From contig JAVSML010020810.1 of NCBI GenBank assembly GCA_038503035.1, positions 195,844 through 259,843 of the forward strand: 64,000 nt of DNA, in the 5' to 3' direction. The translations under genes were made by a program, and so were the position numbers. The stretch's first letter is position 1; each line of letters starts with the position of its first letter. Under the pieces are notes generated by a model. It was not told the origin of the DNA and did no database searches. It worked only from the letters and a program-made list of their open reading frames with translations. Below, one piece after another: positions 1-13,167 of the stretch. The stretch comes from Crocodylus rhombifer. Lineage: Eukaryota; Chordata; Crocodylia; Crocodylidae.

Positions 1-1798
1 CACTATATTTTGGCAGACATTAATTTCACCTGGTTATTAAGCAATACATCCTTTTCTACTATCTGGAAACAACACAAAAAAGAGCTTATAAGAAAAGTTA
101 GCGCCTTTCCCCCTCAAAAGTATACAGCTGATGGGGCACATGAGGTAGCAATGTAACACGTGTGGCAAAATATGTAGTCAGTGACATCACATCCTGGATG
201 TCTCAAGGCTGTGTGTAGCTAGAGTAGTTCTCCTAGGTGAGATTGCTACTCAGTGGTGGCAGGGACACTGATTGCTCCTGGGCTCTCCCTGCTCCCTCTT
301 CCACATACATCTTTTTCATAGTTTTTGATGGTAATGGGTTGTGTAAGGGACATCGCACAGGGAATATGTAGGCTGGTCCCTAATTCTAACCTTAACCAGC
401 AGGCTTTACAGTAACTGTGCCACAAAAACACTGCAGAAAGGCTGGGGACTTCTATATAGTGCCATGGGATGATAGTGCATAGCATGAACTTGAACCCCTT
501 CTCACATAATTTATGGCAATCTGCTTCCCTTTTGGTCCTCCTACTAGAGAGTAGCATATGGCTCTGAATATGTAGATCTAAAAGCACATTTAGATTTCTA
601 TTGTAAATAACTCATTTTTGTCAGCTGCGTACTGCAGTTACAATGTACTCTGTCACCTTAACATACATCTTGTCCACACCTCAGTTTCTATGTATAGTAA
701 TTAAACCGGTCACAGAGAAAAACTAAAATAAAAAAGTTACTACCGATTTCAAAATGTCCAAATATTAAAAAATAATTATTAATTAAACCACAGAAGTGTT
801 ACCATAGAAACACTCTTAGTACATTTTAGTATCTTTGCAAGATAGGGGTGGAAACCTAACAAAACTCAAGTAAAAGGAGACAGCAAAGTCAAAATTAAGT
901 TTTATGTGGTCATTTAATGTTCCGAAGGGTTTTGCAGAGAATAGCTGAGGTGCTACGTATTTAGGAACAGATGCTGATGATGCTTGTTACAGTGAGTAGT
1001 ACATTACAGCATAAATAGTCCCTCTGATTCAATGCCGTTCATAGAAGTGAAAGGTATCATATTTTAATGAACACAACCAAAATCTGGTTCAGGGAGTCCA
1101 AATTTCTCCTCCATATTGGTGAAATTTTGCCTAAAGTTGGCAGGAATGAGACAGTATTTCATTAGGCTGATTCCTCCTCTCAGCAATTTTTGTATTTATA
1201 TTTCATTCACAAGACAAATTCTTGATCTCATAATCTATTTTCACAAATAATATTGATGCAATGCTTGCTATACATAAAGCACCTAGATATATTAGGTGTT
1301 GGTACCCTTGACAATTCAACCAATGCTTTTTACCAGATGCCCTGAGTGACAGCCATATTAAATCTAAACAATGTCTTCAATGGACATATTACCAAAACTA
1401 ACACTGTAGAAAAGATATATAGGATTAGTAAGAAACATTTTTTGTAACCAGACACAACCGCTCTAAAGCAAGAAAGTTACTAATGCTTTGTACTTAAAAT
1501 TTAGGTGAAAATGTAATGTCTCTGTGTGCATTGTTGTTTAAAAAAAGGAAAAAAAGGAAAAAGAAAAGATGGAGATGAAGTGTAGCATAAGGGGCCAGAT
1601 CGAAAGCCCAATGAAGTCAAGGATCCCTGACATTGATTGATTGATCCCTGACACGTAAGTGTATTCATAAGCCAACATATGGACTCTTGTTTTTTTGTCC
1701 TTCATACGAAATGTATTTAGTAAAAGTTACTGATGAAATTGAAATGTACAAATCATGCATTCTTAATTTTCTGTTAGACACATATTTTTTTATCCTAC
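1..1798 (-). other. KCNB2: KCNB2 intron 2 (5' end of the intron)
   Basis: This AT-rich stretch follows the GT donor at 1798-1797 on the minus strand. I see no coding exon or recognisable transposon in it, only short A-rich runs (about 1540-1570). In mammals this KCNB2 intron is very large, so the next exon is expected far outside the window. Confidence 0.75.
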
Positions 1799-2377
1799 CT
1801 TTGCAGCCACAGATGAGTTCGGTTTCTCCAGCAAGTCCCAGAGTTTCTTCCTTTTGTCTGGACAGCAAGTATTATCAAATTCTTCCCCTTCTCTCTCTCT
1901 CAATGTCTCTGCCTCTCTCCTTAGTTCCTCATTCATTTGTTCTTTCTTCTGGTGGTATCTTGCCTGACAGCAAGATTCTAAATATATCTCATCAATCCCC
2001 CAGTAATCAAGTTCTTGGCCAAAAGAGAGAGCACACATTTCTTCCATCATGTGCAATTTACCTGTCCTGTAGAAATTCAGAATGGAGGTGAAGGCTCCTG
2101 GGTGTCGATCAAAGAAATATTCATTCTCATTCAGATTATAATCATCACACACTTCCAGCAGAGATTCATGAGTGTTGCAGTCTCTGAGCTTTCCTAATCG
2201 TGTCCTTGGAAGTCTATCCAAAGTCCTCCATAGGACTTCATGGTTGAGCCCACCTACATTTATTTTAACTCTCCTGGAGCAAGATTTGCTCCTAATGATC
2301 TCCACTGGTTCTGGTGGAAGGGAAAGTGTAGACCTTGAAGACTTTTTGTTTATCCCTGGTGGAGCCTTTCCAGCCAT
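1799..2377 (-). CDS. KCNB2: KCNB2 (Kv2.2) first coding exon, residues 1-193
   Basis: This is the N-terminal cytoplasmic part of the voltage-gated potassium channel Kv2.2, a delayed-rectifier subunit of the plasma membrane. The frame starts at an ATG with A at -3 and G at +4. The T1 tetramerisation domain begins near residue 36 ([15 protein letters not shown]) and runs to about residue 140. A Zn-binding H-x5-C-x20-CC motif is present (H109, C115, C136, C137). The sequence then reads [23 protein letters not shown] and meets a GTAGGA donor at 1798, in phase 0, just before the S1 segment. Kv2.2 is favoured over Kv2.1 by [19 protein letters not shown] and CCPDKRKK, compared with the family from memory. 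Beyond the donor the frame adds two codons and stops, as expected of intron. The large last coding exon is outside the window to the left. No frame breaks are seen. Confidence 0.97.
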
Positions 2378-2467
2378 TCTGAAAGGGATGAGTCTTTAGA
2401 AGAATGAGACTGGAGAGTACAACTTTTGGGTAGGATCCTCTTTAGATGGATGTCCCCATTCGTGAAG
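2378..2467 (-). other. KCNB2: KCNB2 exon 2, 5' UTR portion with splice acceptor
   Basis: Reading the minus strand, a pyrimidine tract (tttgttttctcttctag) ends with AG at 2469-2468, so the exon probably starts at 2467. It has 90 bases of 5' UTR before the ATG at 2377. This fits the known KCNB2 layout, in which a noncoding exon 1 is spliced to an exon that holds the start codon. The acceptor is read by eye, and no other AG with an equally good tract lies between it and the ATG. Confidence 0.8.
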
Positions 2468-2934
2468 CTAGAAGAGAAAACAAATTAGAATCTTGCAATG
2501 AACTTTATATTTGCAACTTTTTTTGGAAGCCAGAGAGTCCAGGCTTTTAAGTTTGTCTCTTCAGAACTGCCCACTTGGCAGAATGAATGCCCCAGGACTT
2601 GGGGTCCACATCCCTTCCAAGAGAATTTTTGTGGTTTTCTCCAAATCAGAACAAAACCAGACCTTACAATCATCCATGAAACAGATTTATTGGATTATTC
2701 ATGCCCAAGTATAATCTCATTAACCAAAGAAGGACTATGTCACGTAACTAAAAATAGTTCAGCTCCATTGCCAGTGTAACCGGTCAGTTTCTAATGTCAG
2801 AAATTACTGCTAACCACTGTCTGCTTAGAGATGACTCTACTAACTGCTCTGCTAACTGATTTATAGTTGCTATAGAAGACTCTGCTCTACAGACTGATTT
2901 ATGCAAATGGTAAGATCAGGCATACTGATCTCCA

Positions 2935-3185
2935 GCTCCTCAGAAACCTTTTGCTTCCCATTACCAATCTGGACATGATGTCCACCCACCACCATGTTTG
3001 GGGCTTTAATAATCCCCCAAATCGTCTTCACTCTCTCTGCATACTGCTTTAATCCTTTCATTAGGATCAGCTGCCATTCACTCCTAATCTGAAATACTGA
3101 TATCAGACACAAAGGGAGCCTAACCATAACTTCCCTCCATAGTGGAAACATCCCATAAAAGAAACAGCTCTCATCTTCTCCTCTA
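2935..3185 (-). repeat. Old dispersed repeat, copy 1 (unclassified)
   Basis: The reverse complement aligns by eye with 8262-8500 along roughly 240 bases. Shared words include gattattaaagccccaaac, attagg.gtgaat.gcagctga and cagtatgca.a.agagtgaag. The copies differ at perhaps a fifth to a quarter of sites, so the family is old. A 109-codon frame on this strand is part of the repeat and has no recognised domain. Confidence 0.6.
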
Positions 3186-5159
3186 TTATCTCTTGTCATT
3201 TACAACTATGTTGCTTAGATGACACACTGATACTGAGAAAGCACAAAAATTAATATGCTCATGGATTAGAAAAGAAAATGATTGTCAGCTTTATTATGAA
3301 ATCGGAAATCTACCTTCATTTTCACAAATGGAAGGACACTTTCCTTTCAACCTCCATGAGGAGCCTGACCCACATTCTGAAGTGTAGTAACATTTTCAAA
3401 AAAGTATTTGTGTAAGAACAAGAGTTTGATCTCCATTACAGTGTAAATACCAAAGCTGAGAAGCAGTATGTCTGATGTGTACAAATGCAGAGGGGTAAAG
3501 ACCAGGAAAGGAAGAACCATGTAAGCTAAAGGGCAATACCAGCACAAGAACAAATAGGTATGAACTCTCCATAAATAAATGCAGGCTGGAAAGCTGAAGA
3601 AGGTTTCTAACGATTAGATTGATGAGGTTATAGAACAGCCTTCTTATAGGAGTAGTGGGAGCAAAATTATTTTTAAGATAAAGCTGGATCAGTTTAGTAA
3701 ACAGAATATATAATGTGGTTACTTGCAAGAGCAGGAGACTAGACTCAGCATCCCAGTAAGTTTATCCAGCCCTACACTCCAAATATAAACTTTAAAAAAA
3801 AATACCGGGCCTGTAACAGTTATATTTTTAACAGATTTCCTGCCTTACTTCTTGTGAAGAACACAGAGACCCAGTCCTGTCACAGTACTGGTACTAAGGG
3901 GCCTCAATTCCCAGTGAGCTCAAGGAAAGACAAAAGGTTACCTCATTTCAACTAGTATTTCTCACCATAACATTTATATTTGAGCATACCTATGCACAGA
4001 TAAACATGAGTGCATTATATACTAGCTATAGAATTTACTGTTTAAGTGCTGATTACCAACAACCAAGTATCACAGAATCACCTAAAATCATTTCGCAGTC
4101 TGAAGTTCAAAGGATTCTGCCTTTTCACATTTTGCACCCAGTACTGAAGAATGCAACTAAGGCAGCCCCAAGCATCTCAGTGTCTATTTACATAACAGCT
4201 TAAGCCTATAGCATTTATCTTCATTCATGAGAGAAACCTGATACCTTCATTTGCAAAGATAAATGTCATATCAAAATCAAAGACTATGTAGTGGGATATT
4301 TCCATTACATGCCTCTCTCCTGATTTTTAATGTAATCCAGCTCCTGTCTCCAGATTGTCCCATCTCCCTGCAATGAGACTGCCATGGCACTAGTGTCCAG
4401 GAAGTGGGATAAGCTGCAGATTTGCACCTCTGGAGGATTTCTACTCTATATAAACTGAGGAAAAATGCCTTGTGATGGCTCTCCCCAACAAAACTGCATG
4501 TTGAAAAATATGTACCTAATTTACTTAAATACAAAATAAGGGGTTTTTTCCCCAGTCAGCATAGGGTGAAAAACCCCTTGTCTTACATTTGCATACAAGC
4601 AAACCTCATTAAATACATATGCCTATCATTAAACTGATGCCAAAGCAGCATGTGCTCGGTAATAAAAACTAACTATGAAGTTGATTAAATGCAGCCAGCA
4701 CTGAGAATAACTATAAAACACAGGGCCCACACTGGGAAAACATACAAGGATACGTTAGTGTAGCCCATCTGAATAAGATACATGGTAGCATCCATTGTGT
4801 ATATCAACCCTCAGCACTGGCATGGTGAGCAGCTACATTAAATGCATTTCAACTTTATCTTCACTCCCACAGTTGAGCTGCATCTTTCTTTTCTGTTTTC
4901 AGTGATTCCTGTTTCTTCATCAGCCTTAAATGTCTGTCAAACATAACCAAACAGAACCCCATCAGTTCACCCAGAATCCCTCTTGCCCCCTCTCTCACCC
5001 TGTCACATAGGATTAGTGTGGCCCCACCCTCAATGAGGTAGAGCCAGACCAGGCTACTCTGTACCTCATCTACATATAAATTGTTGGAGCATCCCAGAAC
5101 CCATGACAAGAACACCTGGTTCCATTCATGATTGGATGGCTAATTAGCACAATGATTTA

Positions 5160-5262
5160 ATAGATTTCATAGACATTACGGCTGGAAGGGACCTCAGAAG
5201 ATCATAGAGTCCAACCCCCAGATCATCAAGTCCAGCCCCCATTCATCGAGTCCACCCCCCCA
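5160..5262 (-). mobile_element. CR1 LINE 3' end fragment
   Basis: The reverse complement carries the CR1 3' terminus: a ggactctatgatcttctgagg-type stretch followed by tcccttccagcc and a short end. It is severely 5' truncated, as is common for CR1. The neighbouring GC-rich stretch to about 5600 is not CR1 and shares a short segment with the 42.4 kb insert. Confidence 0.8.
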
Positions 5263-5384
5263 TACTTTGTGGTGAGTATCTGAGTACACACACATACTGA
5301 GCAGTGCTGATCTGTGGAGTCACCATGGCTTGAAATGCTGTTTGATCTGCTGGGGCACAGGCAGCAAAACTATTACGTAAATCA

Positions 5385-5600
5385 TGAGCATGAGTGACTA
5401 GTGTCTCCTGATATCCAGCAGCCAATCGCTGACTGGGAAGCAGGGTGCCACAAGTGCCACCGGTGCCTCGCTTAGTGCCCCAACAATCTCAGGGGGGGAA
5501 ACCAGCCATCGTGCCCCTCACTCCCCGGCCGGTGAGGGCCAATCTCGGGGGGGCACATGCCCCCCCCATGTCCTCCACCCATGTGTCACCTATGATCAGG
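5385..5600. repeat. GC-rich repeat related to the 42.44 kb insert
   Basis: The words gcatgagtgact and ctcctga near 5390-5412 match the start of the insertion at 42443-42623, after which both become G/C-rich with G-runs. Boundaries and TSD are not clear here. No coding potential is seen. Confidence 0.35.
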
Positions 5601-7254
5601 AGCCTTTGAGCTTTAGACTAATAACCTACATAGTTTATGCTATACATAATAACACTGTGCTGCCAGGCAATAAACATGCTAATATGTTACTGTGCAGTAA
5701 GTATCACAAAAAAACCCATGTGCCGGCACTACTGTGCAGTAACTGTAGTTCCCGTGCATTTAACTAAACTAAAAGTACAGTAACTCCTGCCCATTAATGA
5801 AGGTGTAGATGCACCCAGTATTAACAATCTTAAGGAAAAACACATAAGAAGCAGCTGATCAGAATATTTAAGTTACCTATGGTTTAAGCAAATTGTCTAA
5901 TAAAATGACTGTAAAAAAAAGAACGCTTGTGAACCACACCTTTTTTTACTTTTGAAACAGCATGGATATAGCATGGCTTTGGGAAAATTAAACTGCTACT
6001 GATTTTGTGTGAAAGCACTAATGAAACGAAACATTTTTTACTAAGACTCTTTAATTACTAGCTGACTCTTCAAGCTTCAGTAAATTCTTCTTTTATCAAA
6101 AGGTTAAAAAAATGCTTGCCAGGAATGGGTCTGATGATCATGAAGTCAAGGTAAAGCTCCCATTAACTTTAGTATGGATGACTGGACTCAATATATCATA
6201 GAACAAACTCAGCATTACCATTTCACAACCTAGCACATTATAACACACAGTATCTTGAAAAAATGAAAAGTAAAAAAAATGAAGACGTCGTGTAAGAGCT
6301 AGGTTTATTTTTACTGTATTTTACTTATCATTCAAGCAAAAGGCTTAACTATGGTTCTTTTACCTGGTTTTATAAGCCTTTCTTTATACCTTGTCTTGGT
6401 TTTCTGTTAATAAACTATAAAAGAAAAAAAAAGAAAAAAAAGAAGTCTTCCTATTAAACTATTACAGAGCAGGAAAAAGTGTGTTTCTGCACATATCACA
6501 AGGATTAAATATCTTTATTTTAAGTGTGTAATATCTTCACCTTTCTAACTGACATAAAGTACATTCAAAAACCCCACAAATCTTTAAGCTTTTGGAAACA
6601 AAATTACACAATTAGGGTTAGCTTTAAAATTATTTAAATAGCTACGCTAAACTAAGCTTTAAACAACTCACAGTGAACTCTTTAGATACTGAAAAGGATT
6701 GCAGTGTTTTTTTCTTTACCATTTAGTTTATCGCCCTGAAGCTTCTCAGTTAGCGTGATTACACCATCCTGATTCTGGACATGGAAAAGTGAAAAGTATG
6801 ACTATTCCACTATACGAGAAAGATAATGCCATGCAATTGCTCATCAGCATCATATTGCAGTAAGCGGAGAAAGATACAATAATAACTACAATACGTAATG
6901 CAAGCAATGTTTGATAGAACAGATTTTCCTTCTTTGCAGTGACAACATGGGTATGCATGTTAAATATCCAAAAGAAAAATAAAAATAAAAACAAGAATCC
7001 CAAATAAAAACATTAGAAGAACATTAAAGCTAAAAAGACATGTTAGAAAAAGTTAGAATTAAGACAGCCCTTGCATCTTTACTATCATTTCCAATGGACC
7101 CTTGATTCATTCAGTATGGGTTTTATGTATTTACATTTCTTTTTATTGCCTTCATTCAATGTTTGACTTCTAGCATTGTTTAGCACACACTGTACAAAGC
7201 CAGCACCAATTTCAAAGTTTTGAATTTCTTCAAGGATGTTTCTATGGTGATCTC

Positions 7255-7790
7255 ACATAATATCAAAGCACTTCGCAAACTTTAATAAATGCATCTTTAC
7301 AACACCTTTGTGAGATGAGAATATCATTATCCCCACCTTGCAGCTAAGGAACTGAGGTACTAAACAAAATAAAAAGTATTCACTAATTCTGGGTTCTCAA
7401 TTTGAGACACTTGAGGCCACGTCCAGATGAGCAAGGGCATGCACTTGCAGCAGCACAAATAGTAGCAGCACAAGCTACACACACACACACTATTTTCACG
7501 TGTGGTGACCTCCTTTTTTCAGGAGGGGGGTTGCTACCGTGAAATTCTAAGGGTCTAAGGGTCTGTTTAACAGTTAGCACTGTTACACCACTTCATACTT
7601 TCAAATAACAGCTCCAAATATCTTTAGTTACAGCTGTGAGCACTCTCTTCAACAATTTTGACTACTCAGAAAATGAAGTACTCACAAATAGCAAGCTCAC
7701 CTGAAGATATTGGTTTAGGTGACTTGCCCAGTATCACACAGAACCTCAGTGGTAGGCAGGGAAAGAATACAGTTTCCCAGGGAAACTTTC
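7255..7790 (-). repeat. MIR/CORE-SINE-like remnant, interrupted
   Basis: Bases 7255-7365 resemble the antisense of an amniote MIR-type SINE: cacttcgcaaac, then caacacctttgtgagatgag, then attatccccaccttgcag, then a gaactgaggtac block. The next expected piece (gtgacttgcccagtatcacaca) appears only at about 7711, so roughly 330 bases interrupt it. The interruption begins with a sequence like that near 9045 (gaggcc.c..ccagatgagca) and contains a short CA run at about 7479-7491. Confidence 0.5.
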
Positions 7791-8261
7791 AACCGTTTTA
7801 TAACATCATCTTCTTTCCACAGTCCCTTTCCTCATTCAGAGCACATCTTTCAGCTTTCATAACAGACAAGGAAGGGGATTTACAGATAATAGATTTATTT
7901 ACCACACATCCATGATTCATCCCCAGAGTAGGTCCACTCTGCATACTTAATGAGGAAAAAGTCCTATATGAAAAACCAGTATATGATCAGGTAATCTAAG
8001 AGTATTTCATTATGCTTCTAAATGAGTGGACCAGCCTCAAATTTCCTAACTTTTGAAAAGATGGCTCATGCTCCTTTTGGGGGTTGGAAGGAAGGTAATT
8101 TTCCATTTGTGAAAAGTAAGGAAAGATTTTCTGTTCCATAGTAAGGCTCTGTCTGTCATTTTCTTTCCTAATCTGTGACCATACTGATTTTTGTCCTTCA
8201 TCTCAACCCATGTGTTATCTAAACACTGTATCTTGTAAAATCACAGGAGATCATAAAGAAA

Positions 8262-8500
8262 ATGAGACCTGGTCCTTTTGGGGACTTTTCCATTATGTCG
8301 GGAAGTGATGGGTAGGTTGCCTTCGTGATTGATACTAGGATTTCAAATTAGGGGTGAATAGCAGCTGACTTTAACAAAGAGATTAAAACAGTATGCACAA
8401 AGAGTGAAGATGATTTTCGGGATTATTAAAGCCCCAAACATGTTAACTGCTGTTACTCATTTGTAGGTTTGTGTCCAGGTAGGCAAAGGGGATGACAGAA
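8262..8500 (+). repeat. Old dispersed repeat, copy 2 (unclassified)
   Basis: This is the inverted partner of 2935-3185, about 5 kb away inside the same predicted intron. The sequence order is collinear across the whole stretch, including ggtaggttgcctt..gtgattgatac, ggggtgaatagcagctgac and gattattaaagccccaaac. I cannot assign it to a named family. Confidence 0.6.
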
Positions 8501-9769
8501 AGAAGTATAACATTCTTTCAGTCATTTTTTTTCAATTTTAAAATAATTTTCTTACTGTTAAAAAGAAAAACAAAACTGAAAGAATAAACAGAAATCCAAC
8601 TACTTGGAAACACAATAACTCCTACCCTGAATCATCAGAGATACCACACATCAATATATCTACCACTCAAGCTAACTGAAGGTGTGTACAAGCATTACAT
8701 TTATATCACCCTAACCAAGTGTGGGGCCACCTAAATGGCTAGGTGTGCAAGCATTTGCAGGGCTTAGGTGCCCTAAAAATGGCATGCCTGATCTAAGGTT
8801 AGCTCTCATCAGATGAGGACTAACTTTAAATGATCATGTGCTAATCCAATTTAATGAATGTTTGTGTGCATTCCCAGCCACAAAGTGGCCTGGGGATGTG
8901 CTGTTTTTATCTCCCACCCAAACCCTGACCAGGCTATCTTACCCCTCTAACCCACTCCAAAACTAGACAGCAAGCCCCTCCCTCCCCTACAGACCTGCTG
9001 CCCCTCCCTCCCCAAGTCTGCCAAACCTCATTTGCACTCTGAGGCCTCACCCAGATGAGCACGGACATTTGGCTCTCAGGAGACTAGTAGCAGCAGTGCA
9101 CCTTGAACCGCAGCTACTTGTCCTCAGGCAATGCCCGTGCCATGTGCATTTTGGCATGAGGCAAGTTACCCTGGGGTCAGCATGGGAGGCTGGGGCCAGC
9201 ACTGTGCAGTCTTGGTAGCCTCCCAGGGCTGCAGCAGTGGTGATCCTGCTGGGCAGAGCCTGGCTAGAAGCTACAGCACAGCTCTGAGCATCCCAGCTCT
9301 GCTTTTCAGTGGTGTGCACTGTCCATGCATGTGTTGCTCCGTTCTTTTTTCTGCAGGTTTTTTTGACCCCTGGATATTGAATTCGCATAAAGTGAACCCA
9401 CTTTACAATGTAAAAAATAGGGATAGATTCCCATAGCGGTGAGGGAGGAAGTGAGGCTAGAACTAGAGAAGGGGTGATGGGAAGGGTGCCACTCCCAGGT
9501 TGCACAAGGCAGCAAAGCAGAGGGAACAGAGTGGTCCTCACCCCAGCCCCGGCTGCAGTGGCCCCGGGAGTGACCAGTGTCATCAGCCTGCAGCCGCTGG
9601 GCTGCATCAAGTTGAACCTGTCCCCCACACCTGAGCTCTGCCTGTCTCCACTTACCTCTACTCCTGGGCTGTGCCATGTCCTGGTGCAGGCAGCTGGTAT
9701 CGGCTGCTCCCGGGGCCGGGGTGAGTGCAGATAAGAAGAGCCCCAGGCAGTGCAGGGTGCAGCACTCAC

Positions 9770-10462
9770 CCCAGTCCCTGCTGCAGAGGGGAAGGGGCGG
9801 GGGGAGATGGAAGGGGTGGGGGGGACAGAGATCAAGGCCCCCACAATAAGGGTGGTAGTGGGCCAGAGACAGGGGCAAGGGCTGCAGTGAATGGGGCCCT
9901 GGGGTGGGTCATGGGATGATTGGAGCCTGAGTGGCTCGTCTAGAGGCGTGGCCGGGCTCCTGCTGCTGAGCGCACTCTGGGGAAGGCATGGAAGGCAAGT
10001 ACCCCCTGGACTTGTGCATGGGATAGAGGTGGGCTGCTGCTGCAGGCTGGGCCTCTGTGCCCCACTGCCTCAGGAGCCACACAACACCATGTGCCTACCG
10101 CCACCAGACTACATTGTGTCCCTTTCCTGCACAGCGGTGGCTCATATATGGCATCACGTGGCTCCTGAGGCAGCAGCAGTGCAGCACAGAGCCTGTCCGT
10201 CTCCACCCTGTGCACAAATCCAGGGGTCACGTTACTGCCAATGCCTCCCCCAGGATATGCACAGCAGCAGAAGCCCCACCCCATACCCCTGGATGAACTG
10301 CCCAGGCTCCAACCATCCCAAGACCTATCCCAGGGCCCCATTCACCCGAGCACCTGCCCTACTCCTTCCCGCACGGTGGGGGTCTTGATCTGCTCTCCAC
10401 CATGCCCCTTCCCCTTCACAGACTTGCCTGCTGTGGTGTGCTGTGCTCCATGAGGCTTGAGG
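9770..10462. mobile_element. GC-rich foldback (hairpin) element, inner part
   Basis: The two halves are imperfect inverted copies around about 10116. Translation shows this directly: the plus frame from 9891 begins MGPWGGSWDDWSLSGSSRG and the minus frame from 10341 begins MGPWDRSWDGWSLGSSSRG. The motifs match the inner parts of the elements at 32665-33786 and 62863-63820 (for example tgtgcacaaatc.aggggtcac and a cttgatctgc..tccacca.gcccctt block). Outer TIRs like those copies were not found, so the ends are uncertain. The frames are not genes. Confidence 0.6.
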
Positions 10463-11487
10463 CGTGGTGTAGGGGAGGATTTGGAGCCATGCAGTTAGCT
10501 CCTAAGGCTTAAGGTACCCTGTGGCAGCACAGTTATAGTGAGGTCCAGCAAGGGGCTTGCGGACCAGTGAGGCCCAATAGGGGGTCTGGGGAATAGTGGG
10601 GACCAGTAGGGTGCCAGGGAACCCTGGCAGGGGTTCAGTCAGACTGGGACCATGCAAAGGCCCATGAGCAGCCTCCCTATTTATTATATTTCCATCAAGA
10701 AGTGGCAGGTGAGAAGCGGGTCACCCTGTGGGCAGAGCAAGGCACTGTTGCAGAGCCACTAGGAGGTGTCACAGCCACCTCTGGGACCCTGACATGCTAC
10801 GAGGTGCCATAACTACATGTGTAGTCCATTCTCTAGCTGTAGCTTCTGAACTACAGTTCTACTACCCAGTAGCCAGACCAGGGTTAAAACTAATTTTGAC
10901 CCTGAAGGGTCTCCTCTGCCCCTCCCTCCTGGGCTGAGAGAGAACCACACTACATAACATGCTTCAGTTGCAATGCAGAAAATCAGTTTCCCTACATTCC
11001 AATTTTGATGGGCTGTTTTGGAGGAAAAAGGCTCATGAGGTATGCAAGTAAAGTATGGTACCTATATCACTTCCAATTAATGTATCTACTTAGAAGAAAA
11101 GCTCTTTGTTGTGGTAATATTTGGCTTATCACTTCTCAGCCTCTTGAAGGATCAGATCAAATATATTAGGCTTATAGTGAGGTATTGACTTGCTTGGGAC
11201 AGGAGTTTTATTCCAGATAAAGACAGAATGGGGCAGAGCTTCCTGGGGTGAAGGTTTGTACATTCTTATACAAATGAGTTGTGTGATAGGAAAAAGAGTT
11301 CTCTACAGAGTGAGAGCATCACAGAAATCCAAAGTTTTCATATCTACTTCACTGACCCCAATCCTTATGTCATTTTGTGCACTTTACATGTGCTCTGGGG
11401 GGTGGGGAAGCAGCACTTTAATTAGAGCAGCTCCAAAAGCCGTTCTTATTGAAGTGCCACCGCATCTCATGTATTGGCAACCCCACG

Positions 11488-11570
11488 CTTAAAAAAAGCA
11501 ATGTGGCACTTGAACTAATGCTCATTCAACAAGCTTTAGTTCAAGCACCCCTGCTGCCATTTTCAGTGCA
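11488..11570. repeat. Small palindromic repeat, copy 1
   Basis: An imperfect hairpin: gcacttgaactaatgct pairs with aagctttagttcaagc. It is followed by a ctgctgccattttcag block. The same order of words occurs at 32997-33077. The approximately 80-base size fits a tiny MITE or a fragment. Confidence 0.5.
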
Positions 11571-13167
11571 GGGACGCTGATACACGAGACACAGGAAGCT
11601 CCTGGAGAGTGGTAATTAGAGCATAATGGAGCAGCCTCCACATTCATGTACAAGCACCCTTTGGGTACCACTGATTTGAATTTGACCATCAACTGAGGAC
11701 CAGCCAACTATTAAAACAAAGACTGGATTTTTTGTCTGCTGACAGGGTTTGAAAGACTTCAGAAAGAATTGAGATTTTGGCGTTCTTTGCGAGTTCTAAA
11801 AAGTCCAGATGACATACCACTACACACTATTACACAAAACAGACTGGGAAATCACCGAAAGCAGAGCAGAGGGAATATGTGTTTATGTGCATGAATTAAA
11901 GTGCAAGTCTTATACTGGTACATTTTATTTAAAAAATGTGTAAGAGTAACAAAGCAAGAAAGCACATATAAGGAACAGAGTAGATTTATTGTGTAAATAG
12001 TTGCTGTTTAAAGTTTTTCATAGAATTCCAAATTATCTAACCTTAATGTATACTTAAATATTAAGTGGCAGTGTAGTGCTGTGCAGAGATAATACCCATG
12101 TTAGGGTATGTTAGCTACCAGAAGCAATATTAACATAGCATTCTACCCAGGCTAATCCACTATTCTCCTTAAACAGCCAATTCACCCAAGTGCCGAAGCA
12201 AACATTGCTTCCAGTACCCAAGCTAGTTAACTCACAGGTAGCTCAGGTATAACAACTTTCACATGACACTACATTGCAGTGCATATAGACACACTAAATG
12301 TATCTAAGGGGAGAGATCTGTAGAGTACTCTTCTTGAAGTTGCCTGGGAATTATTAATTGGGGCTGGTTGGGAATTTGCTTTAGCAAAGCATTTATTCTA
12401 TGGGAAAACATTGGTTTCTTGAAACTGATAGCACAAGTGTCACTTCTGATGAATTCCCAGTTTTAGAAAATATAGTGAATTACTAGAAAACCTCTTTCAT
12501 AAATCTGAAAAGATCTTGTTTTCTATTCTAACGTAGCTTCAAATTGAAGTTAATCTACTGTGAAAAAGTAAAAAATTAAATTGGAAAAATCAAAATCAAG
12601 TTAAGTTAAATGGGCAAAACTGTTTGATTTGATATGATTTGGGGGTGGGGGTGAAGGGGCCTTCAATTTTTTAGATTGATTTTCCCCCCCATTTCTAGAA
12701 AGGAAAAAATGTTCAAATCCTGAAGTTCTCATGGAACAGGAAAAATGTTTTCCATTCATTTATATTATTAACATCTGATTTTCATGGGTTTACATACAAT
12801 CAACCTGAGGCTTAAGTCTATAAAATGGTTCTGGAAAGTCCTAAAAAGACAGAGAGCTGATCCAAGGTTTGGAAAAGAGAGTATAAAAGACTGTTATTCT
12901 GCTTATTCTCCTCCTGTCTCATTAAACTATACTCAATCTGTGCACAGAAAAACTATCAATTTTTTTACTGAGCATTTTACTGAGATTCGGGTATATGTTA
13001 ATAACAAAAGGCACACCCCTAGCACAATAGCAACCCCTTGCACTTCCTAAGCCGCCAAGTTGTAAATCCCCATATTAAAGCATAAAAAAGAGTCTAGAAC
13101 TTTCCTATAAAACCATGGTAAGTGTTTGTTAATATGTACAAGTTGTATTTTTCCTTTGTCTCATACT

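Noticed and set aside
9047..9878. 265- and 190-codon minus frames
   Set aside because: They overlap each other and GC-rich repeat DNA, have no recognised domain and no splice context.
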